A DNA stretch of 6,735 bases from Myxococcales bacterium (lineage in GTDB: Bacteria > Myxococcota_A > Polyangia > Nannocystales > Nannocystaceae), in contig JAGQIT010000363.1 in assembly GCA_020431135.1 (NCBI GenBank), positions 1 to 6,735 of the forward strand, in the 5' to 3' direction. Of the stretch, positions 1 to 6,101 are shown in pieces. Position 1 is the first letter of the stretch. Each line of letters starts with the position of its first letter. A model generated the notes under the pieces. That model was not told the DNA's origin and ran no database searches. It worked only from the letters and a program-made list of their open reading frames with translations. Position numbers and translations under genes: made by a program.

Positions 1-218
1 AGGTGGTAGGTGTTGGCCAGGATCAGGTCGAAGTCGAGGGCCTCGAGGTCCTCGCAGGCGATCGTCTCGTCGACCTCTAGCCCGGCGAAGGAGCGCCCTT
101 CGGCGCCGCCGTCGAGCCACGCGAAGCCGGGCGCGTCCGCGGCCGCGGCCGCCAGCAGCCCCGACGCGAGTGATGCCTCGCGCGCCGCCGGATCCTCGCC
201 GCCCCGACGCTCCGCCAC
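1..218 (-). CDS. Unidentified gene, N-terminal 72 codons only (possibly chorismate-binding component I-like)
   Basis: The reading frame opens with GTG at 218-216, 14 nt after the pgsA stop, and runs off the left edge. A purine-rich GGGGACAGG lies just upstream as a poor ribosome binding site. The peptide has an Ala-rich helix (residues 14-29), then FAWLDGG and GRSFAGLEVDE (about 32-51), then a segment ending DLILANTYHL at the edge. The GRSFAG part recalls the early strand of TrpE/PabB-type chorismate-binding enzymes. The final LILANTYHL instead recalls the queuine tRNA-ribosyltransferase (Tgt) segment or a methyltransferase strand, but the Tgt N-terminal motifs (ARxG, FMPVGT) are absent. The frame keeps the same G/C third-position style as pgsA and lies in the same direction, so it is probably a real, co-transcribed gene. 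Its function cannot be fixed from 72 residues. Confidence 0.55.
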   Translation of the reverse strand, partial: MAERRGGEDPAAREASLASGLLAAAAADAPGFAWLDGGAEGRSFAGLEVDETIACEDLEALDFDLILANTYH

Positions 219-232
219 GGCCTGTCCCCGCG

Positions 233-832
233 TCAGTCGCTCCGCTGATTGGCGAGCGCCTGGCCGAAGCCGACCGTGTACTGGACCGCCGAGACGACCG
301 AGGCGATCAGCGAGATCCCGAGGGTGAGCAGGCCGACCGAGTGGAAGCTCAGGTAGTCCTCGGTGCCGGGCATCCGATAGGGATAGTGGACGAGGAGGAA
401 GCAGATCCCGACGAGCTGGAAGACCGTCTTGGCCTTGCCGCCCGCGCCCGCGGCGATCACCACGCCGGCGTTCGACGCCAGCGAGCGCAGCCCCGAGATG
501 TAGAACTCGCGCGTCAGCAGGATCACGACCATCCACGCCGGCACGCGCGCGTCGGCGACCAGGTAGATGAGCACCGCCGAGACCATGATCTTGTCGGCGA
601 GCGGATCGACGAACTTGCCGAAGACGGTCACGAGCCCGCTGCGCCGGGCCAGGACCCCGTCGACGAGGTCGAGGATCGACGCGAGCATGAAGATCAGCAG
701 GGCGTAGATGCACTTGACCGGGTCGGTCTTGTCGATCAGCACGAGCACCGGCGGGATCAGGAAGACCCGGCCGATGGTGATCATGTTCGGGAGGTTGAGG
801 ACCTCCCGCTTGAACCGCTCGAAGCGCTTCAC
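233..832 (-). CDS. pgsA: CDP-diacylglycerol--glycerol-3-phosphate 3-phosphatidyltransferase (phosphatidylglycerophosphate synthase)
   Basis: This integral inner-membrane enzyme transfers the phosphatidyl group from CDP-diacylglycerol to glycerol-3-phosphate, the committed step toward phosphatidylglycerol and cardiolipin. The 199-residue product has the usual family length. It carries the complete CDP-alcohol phosphotransferase signature DGx2ARx8Gx3Dx3D: D58, G59, A62, R63, G72, D76 and D80, with all metal- and substrate-binding Asp residues present. The N-terminal LPNMITIGRVFLIP is typical of PgsA, and hydrophobic segments lie near residues 18-34, 41-56, 83-106, 133-149 and 166-190. The frame stays open further upstream, but the GTG at 832-830 is chosen because it matches the normal PgsA N-terminus and overlaps the upstream stop as GTGA, implying translational coupling to the AIM24-like gene. 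I am sure of the family. PgsA rather than another CDP-alcohol transferase rests on the N-terminal motif and length. Confidence 0.95.
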   Translation of the reverse strand: MKRFERFKREVLNLPNMITIGRVFLIPPVLVLIDKTDPVKCIYALLIFMLASILDLVDGVLARRSGLVTVFGKFVDPLADKIMVSAVLIYLVADARVPAWMVVILLTREFYISGLRSLASNAGVVIAAGAGGKAKTVFQLVGICFLLVHYPYRMPGTEDYLSFHSVGLLTLGISLIASVVSAVQYTVGFGQALANQRSD

Positions 833-1533
833 TGCCCGTCCCTCTCGCCGGCGCTGCGGTGGTTCACGAGATCGAGGAGGAGCGCCCCCTCGCCCTCGCA
901 GCGGAGGAGGGGGAGCCCGGGCTCGGCGAGGGCGACGACGTCGCCGATCCAGCCGATGAGGGCCGCGGGATCGACCCGCTGGGCGCGCTCCGGGGTGACC
1001 TTGACCGTGATCAGATCGCCGACGCTGCGCAGGGCCATGACCCCGTCGCCGTGGATCCGGACGAAGGGGGCGCCGTCGCCCTCGCCGTCGCCGCCGCGGG
1101 TCCCGGGCATCACGCCGTTCTCCCAGTGGAGCGACGGCTCGGCGGCCCACAGCGCCCCTTCGCGGAGGAAGCAGCGATCGCGGCGCAAGCGGACGACGTG
1201 GAAGGTGCCGCCGGCGCGGGCGAAGACGACGCCGCCGCGACCGTCGACGATCGCCAGCGGCCCGTCCCCAGGGACGTCGTCGGCGGCGACGCGCCGCGGC
1301 ATCCGGCGGACCCGGAGGCCGTCGCCGATCAGGGTGACGGCGTCGATCCGCACGAGCATCGCCGAGTCGACCTCGACGACGAGGTGCCCGCCCTCGAGGA
1401 GGGCGAAGGGCGCCTGCTGGGCGCGCCGATCCGGCCCCAATCTGCCGTCCCCGCGGACGTGCCCGCCCACGTCGAGGAGGCGCTCGACGGCAAGCTCGGT
1501 GAGTCCAGCGATCTCAGGCTCGGCGAAGCGCAC
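829..1533 (-). CDS. AIM24 family protein
   Basis: The 234-residue protein has no signal peptide or membrane segment and appears to be mostly beta strand. From about residue 55 it follows the AIM24 (DUF124/TIGR00266) pattern: LVVEVDSAMLVRIDAVTLI, a glycine-rich middle with repeated short strands, GGTFHVVRLRRDRCFLREG, the pair FVRIHGDGVMALRSVGDLI (about 162-180), and VDPAALIGWIGDVV near 188-201. The last block matches the family's late strand, where a conserved 'vdp..lvaf' precedes the final strand. A G/D-rich loop (about 147-158) interrupts the middle. The first 50 residues are not assigned. The GTG start at 1533-1531 lacks a clear ribosome binding site, so the true start could be further in. 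The stop overlaps the pgsA start. The biochemical role of bacterial AIM24 proteins is not known. The yeast relative is a mitochondrial inner-membrane protein tied to cristae and cardiolipin, which makes the pgsA coupling suggestive. Confidence 0.75.
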   Translation of the reverse strand: MRFAEPEIAGLTELAVERLLDVGGHVRGDGRLGPDRRAQQAPFALLEGGHLVVEVDSAMLVRIDAVTLIGDGLRVRRMPRRVAADDVPGDGPLAIVDGRGGVVFARAGGTFHVVRLRRDRCFLREGALWAAEPSLHWENGVMPGTRGGDGEGDGAPFVRIHGDGVMALRSVGDLITVKVTPERAQRVDPAALIGWIGDVVALAEPGLPLLRCEGEGALLLDLVNHRSAGERDGQ

Positions 1534-1584
1534 GGTCGGGGGAGCCTACCGCGAACCCGGCGACCTCTCCACTCCCGCGACGCG

Positions 1585-1608
1585 AAAAAACGCCGGCGCT
1601 CGCCGCCG
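1585..1608 (-). terminator. Possible weak terminator/attenuator between transglycosylase and AIM24 genes
   Basis: Read on the minus strand, a 5-bp GC stem (CGGCG at 1608-1604 pairing with CGCCG at 1598-1594, 5-nt loop) is followed after 3 nt by six T residues (1590-1585). It lies in the 85-nt spacer just after the transglycosylase stop. The T run is conspicuous in such GC-rich DNA. The stem is short and slightly distant from the T run, so it may only reduce read-through. Confidence 0.4.
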
Positions 1609-1618
1609 TCGTCCGCCG

Positions 1619-2332
1619 TCACTCGGCGATCTGGCGCGCCGGCTGCGTGCTCGCCTCGCCCGCCCCCTGGAGGAGGCGATCGTAGCCGTAGTAGCGGCGG
1701 AGCACCGCCCGCACGTAGGCCCGGACCCCGGGGTACGGCGGCACGCCGGCGTGCTTCTGGACCGCCCCCGCGCCGGCGAAGTAGGCCGCGAGAACCAGGA
1801 CAAGATCGCCGTTGAAGCGGTTGGCGAGGAGGCGGAGGAAGCGGGCGCCGCCGTAGATGTTCTGCCGCGGATCGAAGGGGCGCTGGACCCCGAGGAAGCG
1901 GGCGGTCGCCGGCATGAGCTGGGTCAGGCCGATCGCCCCGACCCCGGAGACCGCGTTCGGCCGGAAGCGGCTCTCGGTGTGGATGAGCGCCCGCACGAGC
2001 GCCTCCGGGAGCTGGTAGAGCTGGGCCGCGCCGCGGATGTGCCGCTCGTAGCGGCGCATCCGCTCGTCATCGAGGGGGTAGACGTCGGTCTCGCCGGTCG
2101 CCTCGAAGCGGCCGCGGCGGGCCGTCTCCCAGCTCGCGCCGCCGCCGGAGACCCCGACGACGTGGACGATCCCGTCGTCGTCGGTGTAGCGGGCGTAGGT
2201 CGGCGATCCGGCGCGGGCGAGGTCGGCGACGCCGAGGCTGAGGCTGACCGCCGCGGCGATCGCCGCGAGGGCTCCCCGACGTCCCGACTGTCCTCGCCCC
2301 GCCGCCCACGCGGCTGCCCTCCGCGGCGCCAT
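1619..2332 (-). CDS. Secreted lytic transglycosylase (SLT domain, Slt70/MltC-like) with N-terminal DUF4124-like segment
   Basis: The enzyme is predicted to cleave the MurNAc-GlcNAc bond of peptidoglycan in the periplasm, leaving 1,6-anhydro ends. From the ATG at 2332-2330 the product has 237 residues. It starts with an Arg-rich n-region and hydrophobic stretch (about 20-38), with a likely signal-peptidase site after ALARA-type residues near 41. A short YARYTDDDGIVHVVGV segment (46-61) resembles the DUF4124 motif often found ahead of SLT domains. The SLT domain covers about 100-225: HTESRF with catalytic E120, the GLTQLMPAT motif at 135-143, and NIYGGARFLRLL near 158-169. The usual AAYNAG motif reads AAYFAG (182-187), an unusual Asn-to-Phe change. 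An upstream in-frame start at 2449 is rejected because it would overlap nadB and bury the signal peptide. No Shine-Dalgarno is visible. Confidence 0.9.
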   Translation of the reverse strand: MAPRRAAAWAAGRGQSGRRGALAAIAAAVSLSLGVADLARAGSPTYARYTDDDGIVHVVGVSGGGASWETARRGRFEATGETDVYPLDDERMRRYERHIRGAAQLYQLPEALVRALIHTESRFRPNAVSGVGAIGLTQLMPATARFLGVQRPFDPRQNIYGGARFLRLLANRFNGDLVLVLAAYFAGAGAVQKHAGVPPYPGVRAYVRAVLRRYYGYDRLLQGAGEASTQPARQIAE

Positions 2333-2340
2333 CGACCGCG

Positions 2341-2349
2341 AGGATACCA
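2341..2349 (-). promoter_or_regulatory. Candidate extended -10 element for the transglycosylase gene
   Basis: On the minus strand TGGTATCCT fits an extended -10 (TGnTATnnT). It ends only 8 nt before the ATG at 2332, so transcription would begin at or within about 2 nt of the start codon. No recognisable -35 lies at the right distance. This is a pattern match only. Confidence 0.25.
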
Positions 2350-2384
2350 GCGCGGCCGCCGGGCTACCGCAAGCGATCGCCGCC

Positions 2385-2393
2385 TGATACCCT
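2385..2393 (+). promoter_or_regulatory. Candidate extended -10 element for nadB
   Basis: TGATACCCT partly matches an extended -10 and would place the transcript start near 2400, giving a leader of about 15 nt before the nadB ATG. The leader has no Shine-Dalgarno sequence and there is no good -35. It lies in the 82-nt spacer between the divergent genes, where a nadB promoter must reside. Confidence 0.25.
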
Positions 2394-2414
2394 GCGGATT
2401 CTCTCCTTACGTCC

Positions 2415-4028
2415 ATGCCCAGCGCGACAACCGTCCACCACAGCCGCACCCTCGTGATCGGCAGCGGGCTCGCCGGCCTCTACTTCGCCCTCGAGGTCGC
2501 GGAGCGCGGACCGGTGACGGTGCTGACCAAGCACCGCCGCGAATCGAGCAACACAAACTGGGCCCAAGGCGGGATCTCGGCGGTCTTCTCCGGCGACGAC
2601 TCGATCGCCAAGCACGCCGAGGACACCCTCCGCGTCGGCGCCGGCCTGTGCGACCGCGCGATGGTCGAGCACGCCGTCAAGCTCGGGCCCAGGCTCGTCC
2701 GCCGCCTCGTCAATCACTACGGCGTCCACTTCGACACCGTCGGCGACGAGGAGAACGCCCCCTTCGTCCTCGGGCGCGAGGGCGGCCACTCGCGCCGCCG
2801 CGTCGTCCACCACCGCGACACCACCGGCGCCGAGATCCAGCGCGCCCTCGTCGCGGCCGCGGCCGCCCACCCGAACATCACGCTCATCGAGCACTACACC
2901 GTCATCGACCTCCTGAGCTGGGCCAAGGTCGACGGCTCCAAGGGCTGCTTCGGCGTCTACGCGCTCGACAACCGCAGCGGCCAGGTCGAGGCCTTCGTCG
3001 CCCCGGTGACGGTCCTCGCCACCGGCGGCGCCGGCCGGGTCTACCGCTACACCTCGAACCCCGACGTCGCCACCGGCGACGGCGTGGCGATGGCCTACCG
3101 GATCGGTGCCCCCGTCGCCAACCTCGAGTTCATGCAGTTCCACCCGACCTGCCTCTACCACCCGGAGGCCAACACCTTCCTGATCTCGGAGGCGTTGCGG
3201 GGCGAGGGCGGGATCCTCCGGCGCAGGGGCGGCGCCGACCTCATGAAGGATCGCCACCCGATGGGCTCGCTGGCGCCGCGCGACGTCGTCGCCCGCGAGA
3301 TCGACGCCGAGCTCAAGCGCTCCGGCGAGCGCTGCGTCTTCCTCGACATGACGCACCTCGACGGCGACTTCCTCCAGGAGCGCTTCCCGGCGATCTTCCA
3401 GCGCTGCATGGACCTCGGCATCGACATGCGCGAGGAGCCGATCCCGGTGGTCCCGGCCGCCCACTACATGTGCGGCGGCGTCGTCGTCGATCACCAGGGG
3501 CGCACCGCGATCCCCGGGCTGATGGCGATCGGCGAGGTGGCGATGAGCGGCCTCCACGGCGCCTGTCGCCTCGCCTCGAACAGCCTCCTCGAGGCGGTCG
3601 TCCTCGCCGACGGCGCGGCCTCAGCCTGCGACGACTTCGGCCGCGGCCCGCCGTCGCGCGTCGACCCGTGGAACGAGGGCGCCGCCGTCCCCTCCGACGA
3701 GGCGGTCATGGTCACCGCCAACTGGGAGGAGGTCCGGGCGCTGATGTGGAACTTCGTCGGCATCGTCCGCTCGGACAAGCGCCTCGAGCGGGCGCTGCGG
3801 CGCATCGAGATGATCAGCGAGGAGATCGTCGAGTACTACTGGCGCTTCCTCGTCACCCGCGACATCGTCGAGCTGCGCAACATCTCGCTGTGCGGCCACC
3901 TGATCATCGAGTGCGCGCGCCGGCGCCAGGAGTCGCGCGGCCTCCACTACACCCTCGACTACCCCGAGACCAAGGCCGAGCTCGCCCGCGACACCGTGAT
4001 CGACAAGAGCTGCGGCCCCGAGACATGA
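2415..4028 (+). CDS. nadB: L-aspartate oxidase
   Basis: This FAD enzyme oxidises L-aspartate to iminoaspartate, which NadA condenses with dihydroxyacetone phosphate to quinolinate in de novo NAD synthesis; it is cytosolic. The 537-residue length matches E. coli NadB (540). The N-terminal dinucleotide-binding motif GSGLAG is at 16-21, followed by the flavin-contacting SSNTNWAQGGISAV. GREGGHSRRR carries E122, EFMQFHPT carries H243, APRDVV carries R289 and PAAHYMCGG carries H350; these correspond to the active-site Glu121, His244, Arg290 and His351 of the E. coli enzyme. The C-terminal SGLHGACRLASNSLLEAVV and the helical domain with WRFLVTRDIVELRN are present. Together these separate NadB from the SdhA/FrdA flavoproteins. 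No nadA or nadC is in the window. The ATG at 2415 has no Shine-Dalgarno, but the N-terminus fits. Its stop overlaps the next start (ATGA). Confidence 0.97.
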   Translation: MPSATTVHHSRTLVIGSGLAGLYFALEVAERGPVTVLTKHRRESSNTNWAQGGISAVFSGDDSIAKHAEDTLRVGAGLCDRAMVEHAVKLGPRLVRRLVNHYGVHFDTVGDEENAPFVLGREGGHSRRRVVHHRDTTGAEIQRALVAAAAAHPNITLIEHYTVIDLLSWAKVDGSKGCFGVYALDNRSGQVEAFVAPVTVLATGGAGRVYRYTSNPDVATGDGVAMAYRIGAPVANLEFMQFHPTCLYHPEANTFLISEALRGEGGILRRRGGADLMKDRHPMGSLAPRDVVAREIDAELKRSGERCVFLDMTHLDGDFLQERFPAIFQRCMDLGIDMREEPIPVVPAAHYMCGGVVVDHQGRTAIPGLMAIGEVAMSGLHGACRLASNSLLEAVVLADGAASACDDFGRGPPSRVDPWNEGAAVPSDEAVMVTANWEEVRALMWNFVGIVRSDKRLERALRRIEMISEEIVEYYWRFLVTRDIVELRNISLCGHLIIECARRRQESRGLHYTLDYPETKAELARDTVIDKSCGPET

Positions 4029-4669
4029 GCCCCCTCCGCGCCACCGTCCTCGCGCTCGCCCTCGGCCTCAGCGCCTGCGCGTCGCGTGGGATCCGCTCGC
4101 CCGAGGCCCTGCGCGAGGCCTACGCCGACGCGCTCCGCCGCGACGATCCGGACGCCGCCTACGCCCTCCTCGCCCCCGAGGTCCAGGCGACGCTGAGCCC
4201 CGAGCAATTCCGCGAGCGCTGGGCCGAGCAGGCCGCCGATCGCCAGGCCGCGGCCGCCGATCTCGAGGCCCTGCCGACGGAGCTCGAGGCGCCGCTGCGC
4301 CGCGGCACGACCGTCCATCAAAACGGCGCCGTCCTCGAGTGGACCGCCAGCGGCGACGACTACCTCGTGACCTCGGGGCTCCCTGGCCTCCCGGACATCT
4401 CGACGCCAAAGCAGGCGATCCGGGCGTTCGTCGCGGCGATCCGCGCGGCCGACTTCGCCGCCCTCGAGGGCCTCGTCAGCGAGGAGCTGCGCGCGCGGAT
4501 GAGCGACGAGTGGGAGGCGCGGATCGACGCGATCGAGGCGCGCCTCGAGGAGCCCGGGGCGATCGAGCTCAGCGCCGACAATCAGCAGGCGCTCCTGCGC
4601 TACGACAAGGGGCGCGCGATCGCCCTCGTGCAGAGCCCTCAGGGCTGGAAGATCACCTCGCTGCAGTAA
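4025..4669 (+). CDS. Lipoprotein with two tandem NTF2-like/DUF4878-type halves
   Basis: The 214-residue product begins with a lipoprotein signal peptide: a short basic n-region, a hydrophobic core (5-14) and the lipobox LSAC with acylated C18. It should therefore sit on the periplasmic side of a membrane. The mature part is an internal duplication. Residues 25-66 (starting SPEALREAYADALRRDDPDA) and 127-168 (starting TPKQAIRAFVAAIRAADFAA) align without gaps, with the same helix, turn and helix, then LLAPE versus LVSEE. Each is followed by a charged helix and a beta pair (VLEWTASGDDYLVTS, LLRYDKGRAIALVQS). The pattern of a helix followed by 'D.eal..ll.pe' and late strands suggests the NTF2-like fold, seen in stress or DUF4878-type lipoproteins; this is an inference. 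The ATG at 4025 overlaps the nadB stop. No ligand or partner can be named. Confidence 0.8.
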   Translation: MSPLRATVLALALGLSACASRGIRSPEALREAYADALRRDDPDAAYALLAPEVQATLSPEQFRERWAEQAADRQAAAADLEALPTELEAPLRRGTTVHQNGAVLEWTASGDDYLVTSGLPGLPDISTPKQAIRAFVAAIRAADFAALEGLVSEELRARMSDEWEARIDAIEARLEEPGAIELSADNQQALLRYDKGRAIALVQSPQGWKITSLQ

Positions 4670-4723
4670 CGGCGTCTTGTGAGCTTGCGCCGCGATTAGG
4701 CTCCATGTGCGGACCTAGCGCGC

Positions 4724-4786
4724 GGACCGGGCGCTGCTATCCCAAGGGCCAACACGCGCGCATCGCGGTCGGCTCCGCGCCGGTCC
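4724..4786. repeat. Imperfect inverted repeat (10 bp, 42-nt loop)
   Basis: GGACCGGGCGC at 4724-4734 pairs with GCGCCGGTCC at 4777-4786, leaving one bulged G at 4731. A copy of CCTAGC is found at 4714-4719 and again at 4785-4790. The pairing could form a stem in a transcript, but in such GC-rich DNA a stem of this size can arise by chance. Confidence 0.45.
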
Positions 4787-4811
4787 TAGCACCTCATGTA
4801 GGGCAGATCGC

Positions 4812-4859
4812 GCGCACATCTCGACCCCCTCGCGGGGAATCGCGGCGCGCCCTGTGCGC
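4812..4859. repeat. Inverted repeat GCGCACA/TGTGCGC enclosing a small CCCC/GGGG hairpin
   Basis: GCGCACA at 4812-4818 is exactly complementary to TGTGCGC at 4853-4859. Inside, CCCC (4826-4829) and GGGG (4834-4837) can form a short nested stem, with a flanking CGA/TCG pair (4822-4824, 4840-4842) after a 2-nt bulge. It could be a structured RNA or a protein-binding site; no known element is recognised. Confidence 0.4.
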
Positions 4860-4905
4860 AACGCGGCGTTGGCACGAAAACCGGCCCTGTCGACAACGGA
4901 CGACA

Positions 4906-4934
4906 TTGCCCATCGCCGCCAAAACGTTCAAAAT
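4906..4934 (+). promoter_or_regulatory. Candidate sigma70-type promoter for carD
   Basis: TTGCCC (4906-4911) and CAAAAT (4929-4934) each match four of six consensus positions and are exactly 17 nt apart. The -10 lies in an A-rich patch (AAAACGTTCAAAATA) that stands out from its surroundings. Transcription would begin near 4941, leaving a short leader with the Shine-Dalgarno site. Confidence 0.45.
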
Positions 4935-4949
4935 AGCGCGCGTCCTGTT

Positions 4950-4955
4950 GGAGGT
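4950..4955 (+). promoter_or_regulatory. Ribosome binding site of carD
   Basis: GGAGGT ends 8 nt before the ATG at 4964, an ideal distance. A nearer ATG at 4957 is only 1 nt after this motif and would give a 5-residue peptide that stops at 4974, so the Shine-Dalgarno decides for 4964. It is the strongest such site in the window. Confidence 0.85.
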
Positions 4956-4963
4956 AATGCTCG

Positions 4964-5452
<489 letters not shown>

Positions 5453-5465
5453 GCTCCGGGGCACC

Positions 5466-5990
5466 GTGGCCGACTCATCCGAGCAAACCGAGATCCAGAT
5501 CTGCACCCTCCCCTGGGACCAGGTCGAGGTCGACGCCTTCGTCTGCCCGACCAACTCCGAGGGGCTCATGAGCCACTTTCCGGCGTCGAAGATCCGCGAC
5601 CTCGCGGGCCCCGGGATCGAGGAGCAGGTCAAGCCCCACACCCCGCTGGCGATCGGCGCCGCGGTGATCACCACCGCCGGGCGGATGCGCGCCCGCTACC
5701 TGATCCACGTCCCGGACACCACCAAGCCCGGCGGCAAGGTCCAGGTCGAGGACGTTCTCCGGGCGACCTCCGCGGTCATCGTCGCCGCCCGCGCCAAGGG
5801 CTACTCGAGCCTGGCGATCCCGCTGATGGGCGCCTTCGAGAGCGGCATCCCGGCCGAGGAGGCCGCCCGCGCCATCCACAGCGAGTTCAAGTCCTACCGC
5901 GGCGAGCGCCCCTTCAAGGTCTACCTGATGGCCCGCGACAAGACCGACGTCGAGGTCTTCGAGGTCGCCATCGACGGCGGCCCGCCCTGA
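5466..5990 (+). CDS. Macro-domain-like protein (putative ADP-ribose-type ligand binding)
   Basis: The 174-residue protein is a single, presumably cytosolic domain resembling the macro fold. VDAFVCPTNSEG (22-33) matches the first strand and loop of macro domains (vDaiVnaaN), with D23 and N30 at the ligand positions. PLAIGAAVITTAGRMRARYLIH (60-81) matches the family's 'p.G.av.t.g..l....viH' strands, and EDVLRATSAVIVAARAKGYSSLAIPLMG (95-122) matches the helix and core strand before the second phosphate loop. Two things differ. The glycine-rich first phosphate loop (GGGV) is replaced by LMSHFPASKIRDLAG, and the second loop reads GAFESGIP. Binding of ADP-ribose, or deacylase or hydrolase activity, is therefore uncertain; it may bind another nucleotide. 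The GTG at 5466 is the first start after carD, with only a poor GGGG upstream. Placement next to carD suggests a link to transcription, which is not proven. Confidence 0.8.
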   Translation: MADSSEQTEIQICTLPWDQVEVDAFVCPTNSEGLMSHFPASKIRDLAGPGIEEQVKPHTPLAIGAAVITTAGRMRARYLIHVPDTTKPGGKVQVEDVLRATSAVIVAARAKGYSSLAIPLMGAFESGIPAEEAARAIHSEFKSYRGERPFKVYLMARDKTDVEVFEVAIDGGPP

Positions 5991-6002
5991 TCCTCCTCCG
6001 CC

Positions 6003-6020
6003 CGGCGGCGAGCCCCGCCG
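6003..6020. repeat. Short GC hairpin before the terminator
   Basis: CGGCGG (6003-6008) and CCGCCG (6015-6020) can form a 6-bp stem with a 6-nt loop, 12 nt after the macro-gene stop. It has no T tract and probably only adds structure ahead of the main terminator. Confidence 0.3.
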
Positions 6021-6029
6021 GCGCGCCAC

Positions 6030-6076
6030 CGCCTCGCCGACGCGACCTCCGGGTCCCGGCGAGGCGCTTCCTTTTC
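6030..6076 (+). terminator. Intrinsic terminator of the carD-macro transcript
   Basis: CGCCTCGCCG (6030-6039) and CGGCGAGGCG (6057-6066) are perfect 10-bp inverted arms. The 17-nt loop holds a further GACC/GGTC pairing (6044-6047 with 6052-6055). The T-rich run CTTCCTTTT (6067-6075) follows at once. It lies 39 nt after the macro-gene stop and is the clearest terminator in the window. Confidence 0.85.
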
Positions 6077-6101
6077 GACCCCTCCCCGCAGCAGCCTCCG
6101 C

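Larger units (their letters stand above)
4670..4963 (+). other. Gene-free 294-nt region before the carD gene
   Basis: No convincing coding frame on either strand fills this stretch; open frames here lack family motifs and the codon style of the neighbours. The region contains two long-range inverted repeats (4724-4786 and 4812-4859), a candidate sigma70-type promoter (4906-4934) and a Shine-Dalgarno site. There is no T-rich hairpin typical of an intrinsic terminator after the lipoprotein gene. An undescribed small RNA or a long structured leader is possible but unproven. Confidence 0.6.

Noticed and set aside
2364..3557. A 397-codon minus-strand frame opposite nadB
   Set aside because: nadB is certain from its active-site residues; the antisense product is Ala/Val/Asp/Glu-rich mirror composition without any recognisable domain.
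4634..4646. Hairpin AGCCCTCAGGGCT near the end of the nadB-linked lipoprotein gene
   Set aside because: It is inside the coding region, has a stem of only five pairs and is not followed by a T tract, so it is not called a terminator.
170..4669. A 4.5-kb open plus-strand frame (1499 codons)
   Set aside because: It lies antisense to pgsA, the AIM24 gene and the transglycosylase and out of frame across nadB. Its product is Arg/Pro/Asp-rich low complexity with no family motif. Only its last 215 codons, from 4025, are the real lipoprotein. Long open frames are expected opposite or beside genes in such GC-rich DNA.
4869..4886. A sigma54-like TTGGCACG before carD
   Set aside because: The -24 half is perfect, but the required GC of the -12 half is missing at the correct distance (the sequence reads CCGGC), and a sigma70-type candidate fits better.
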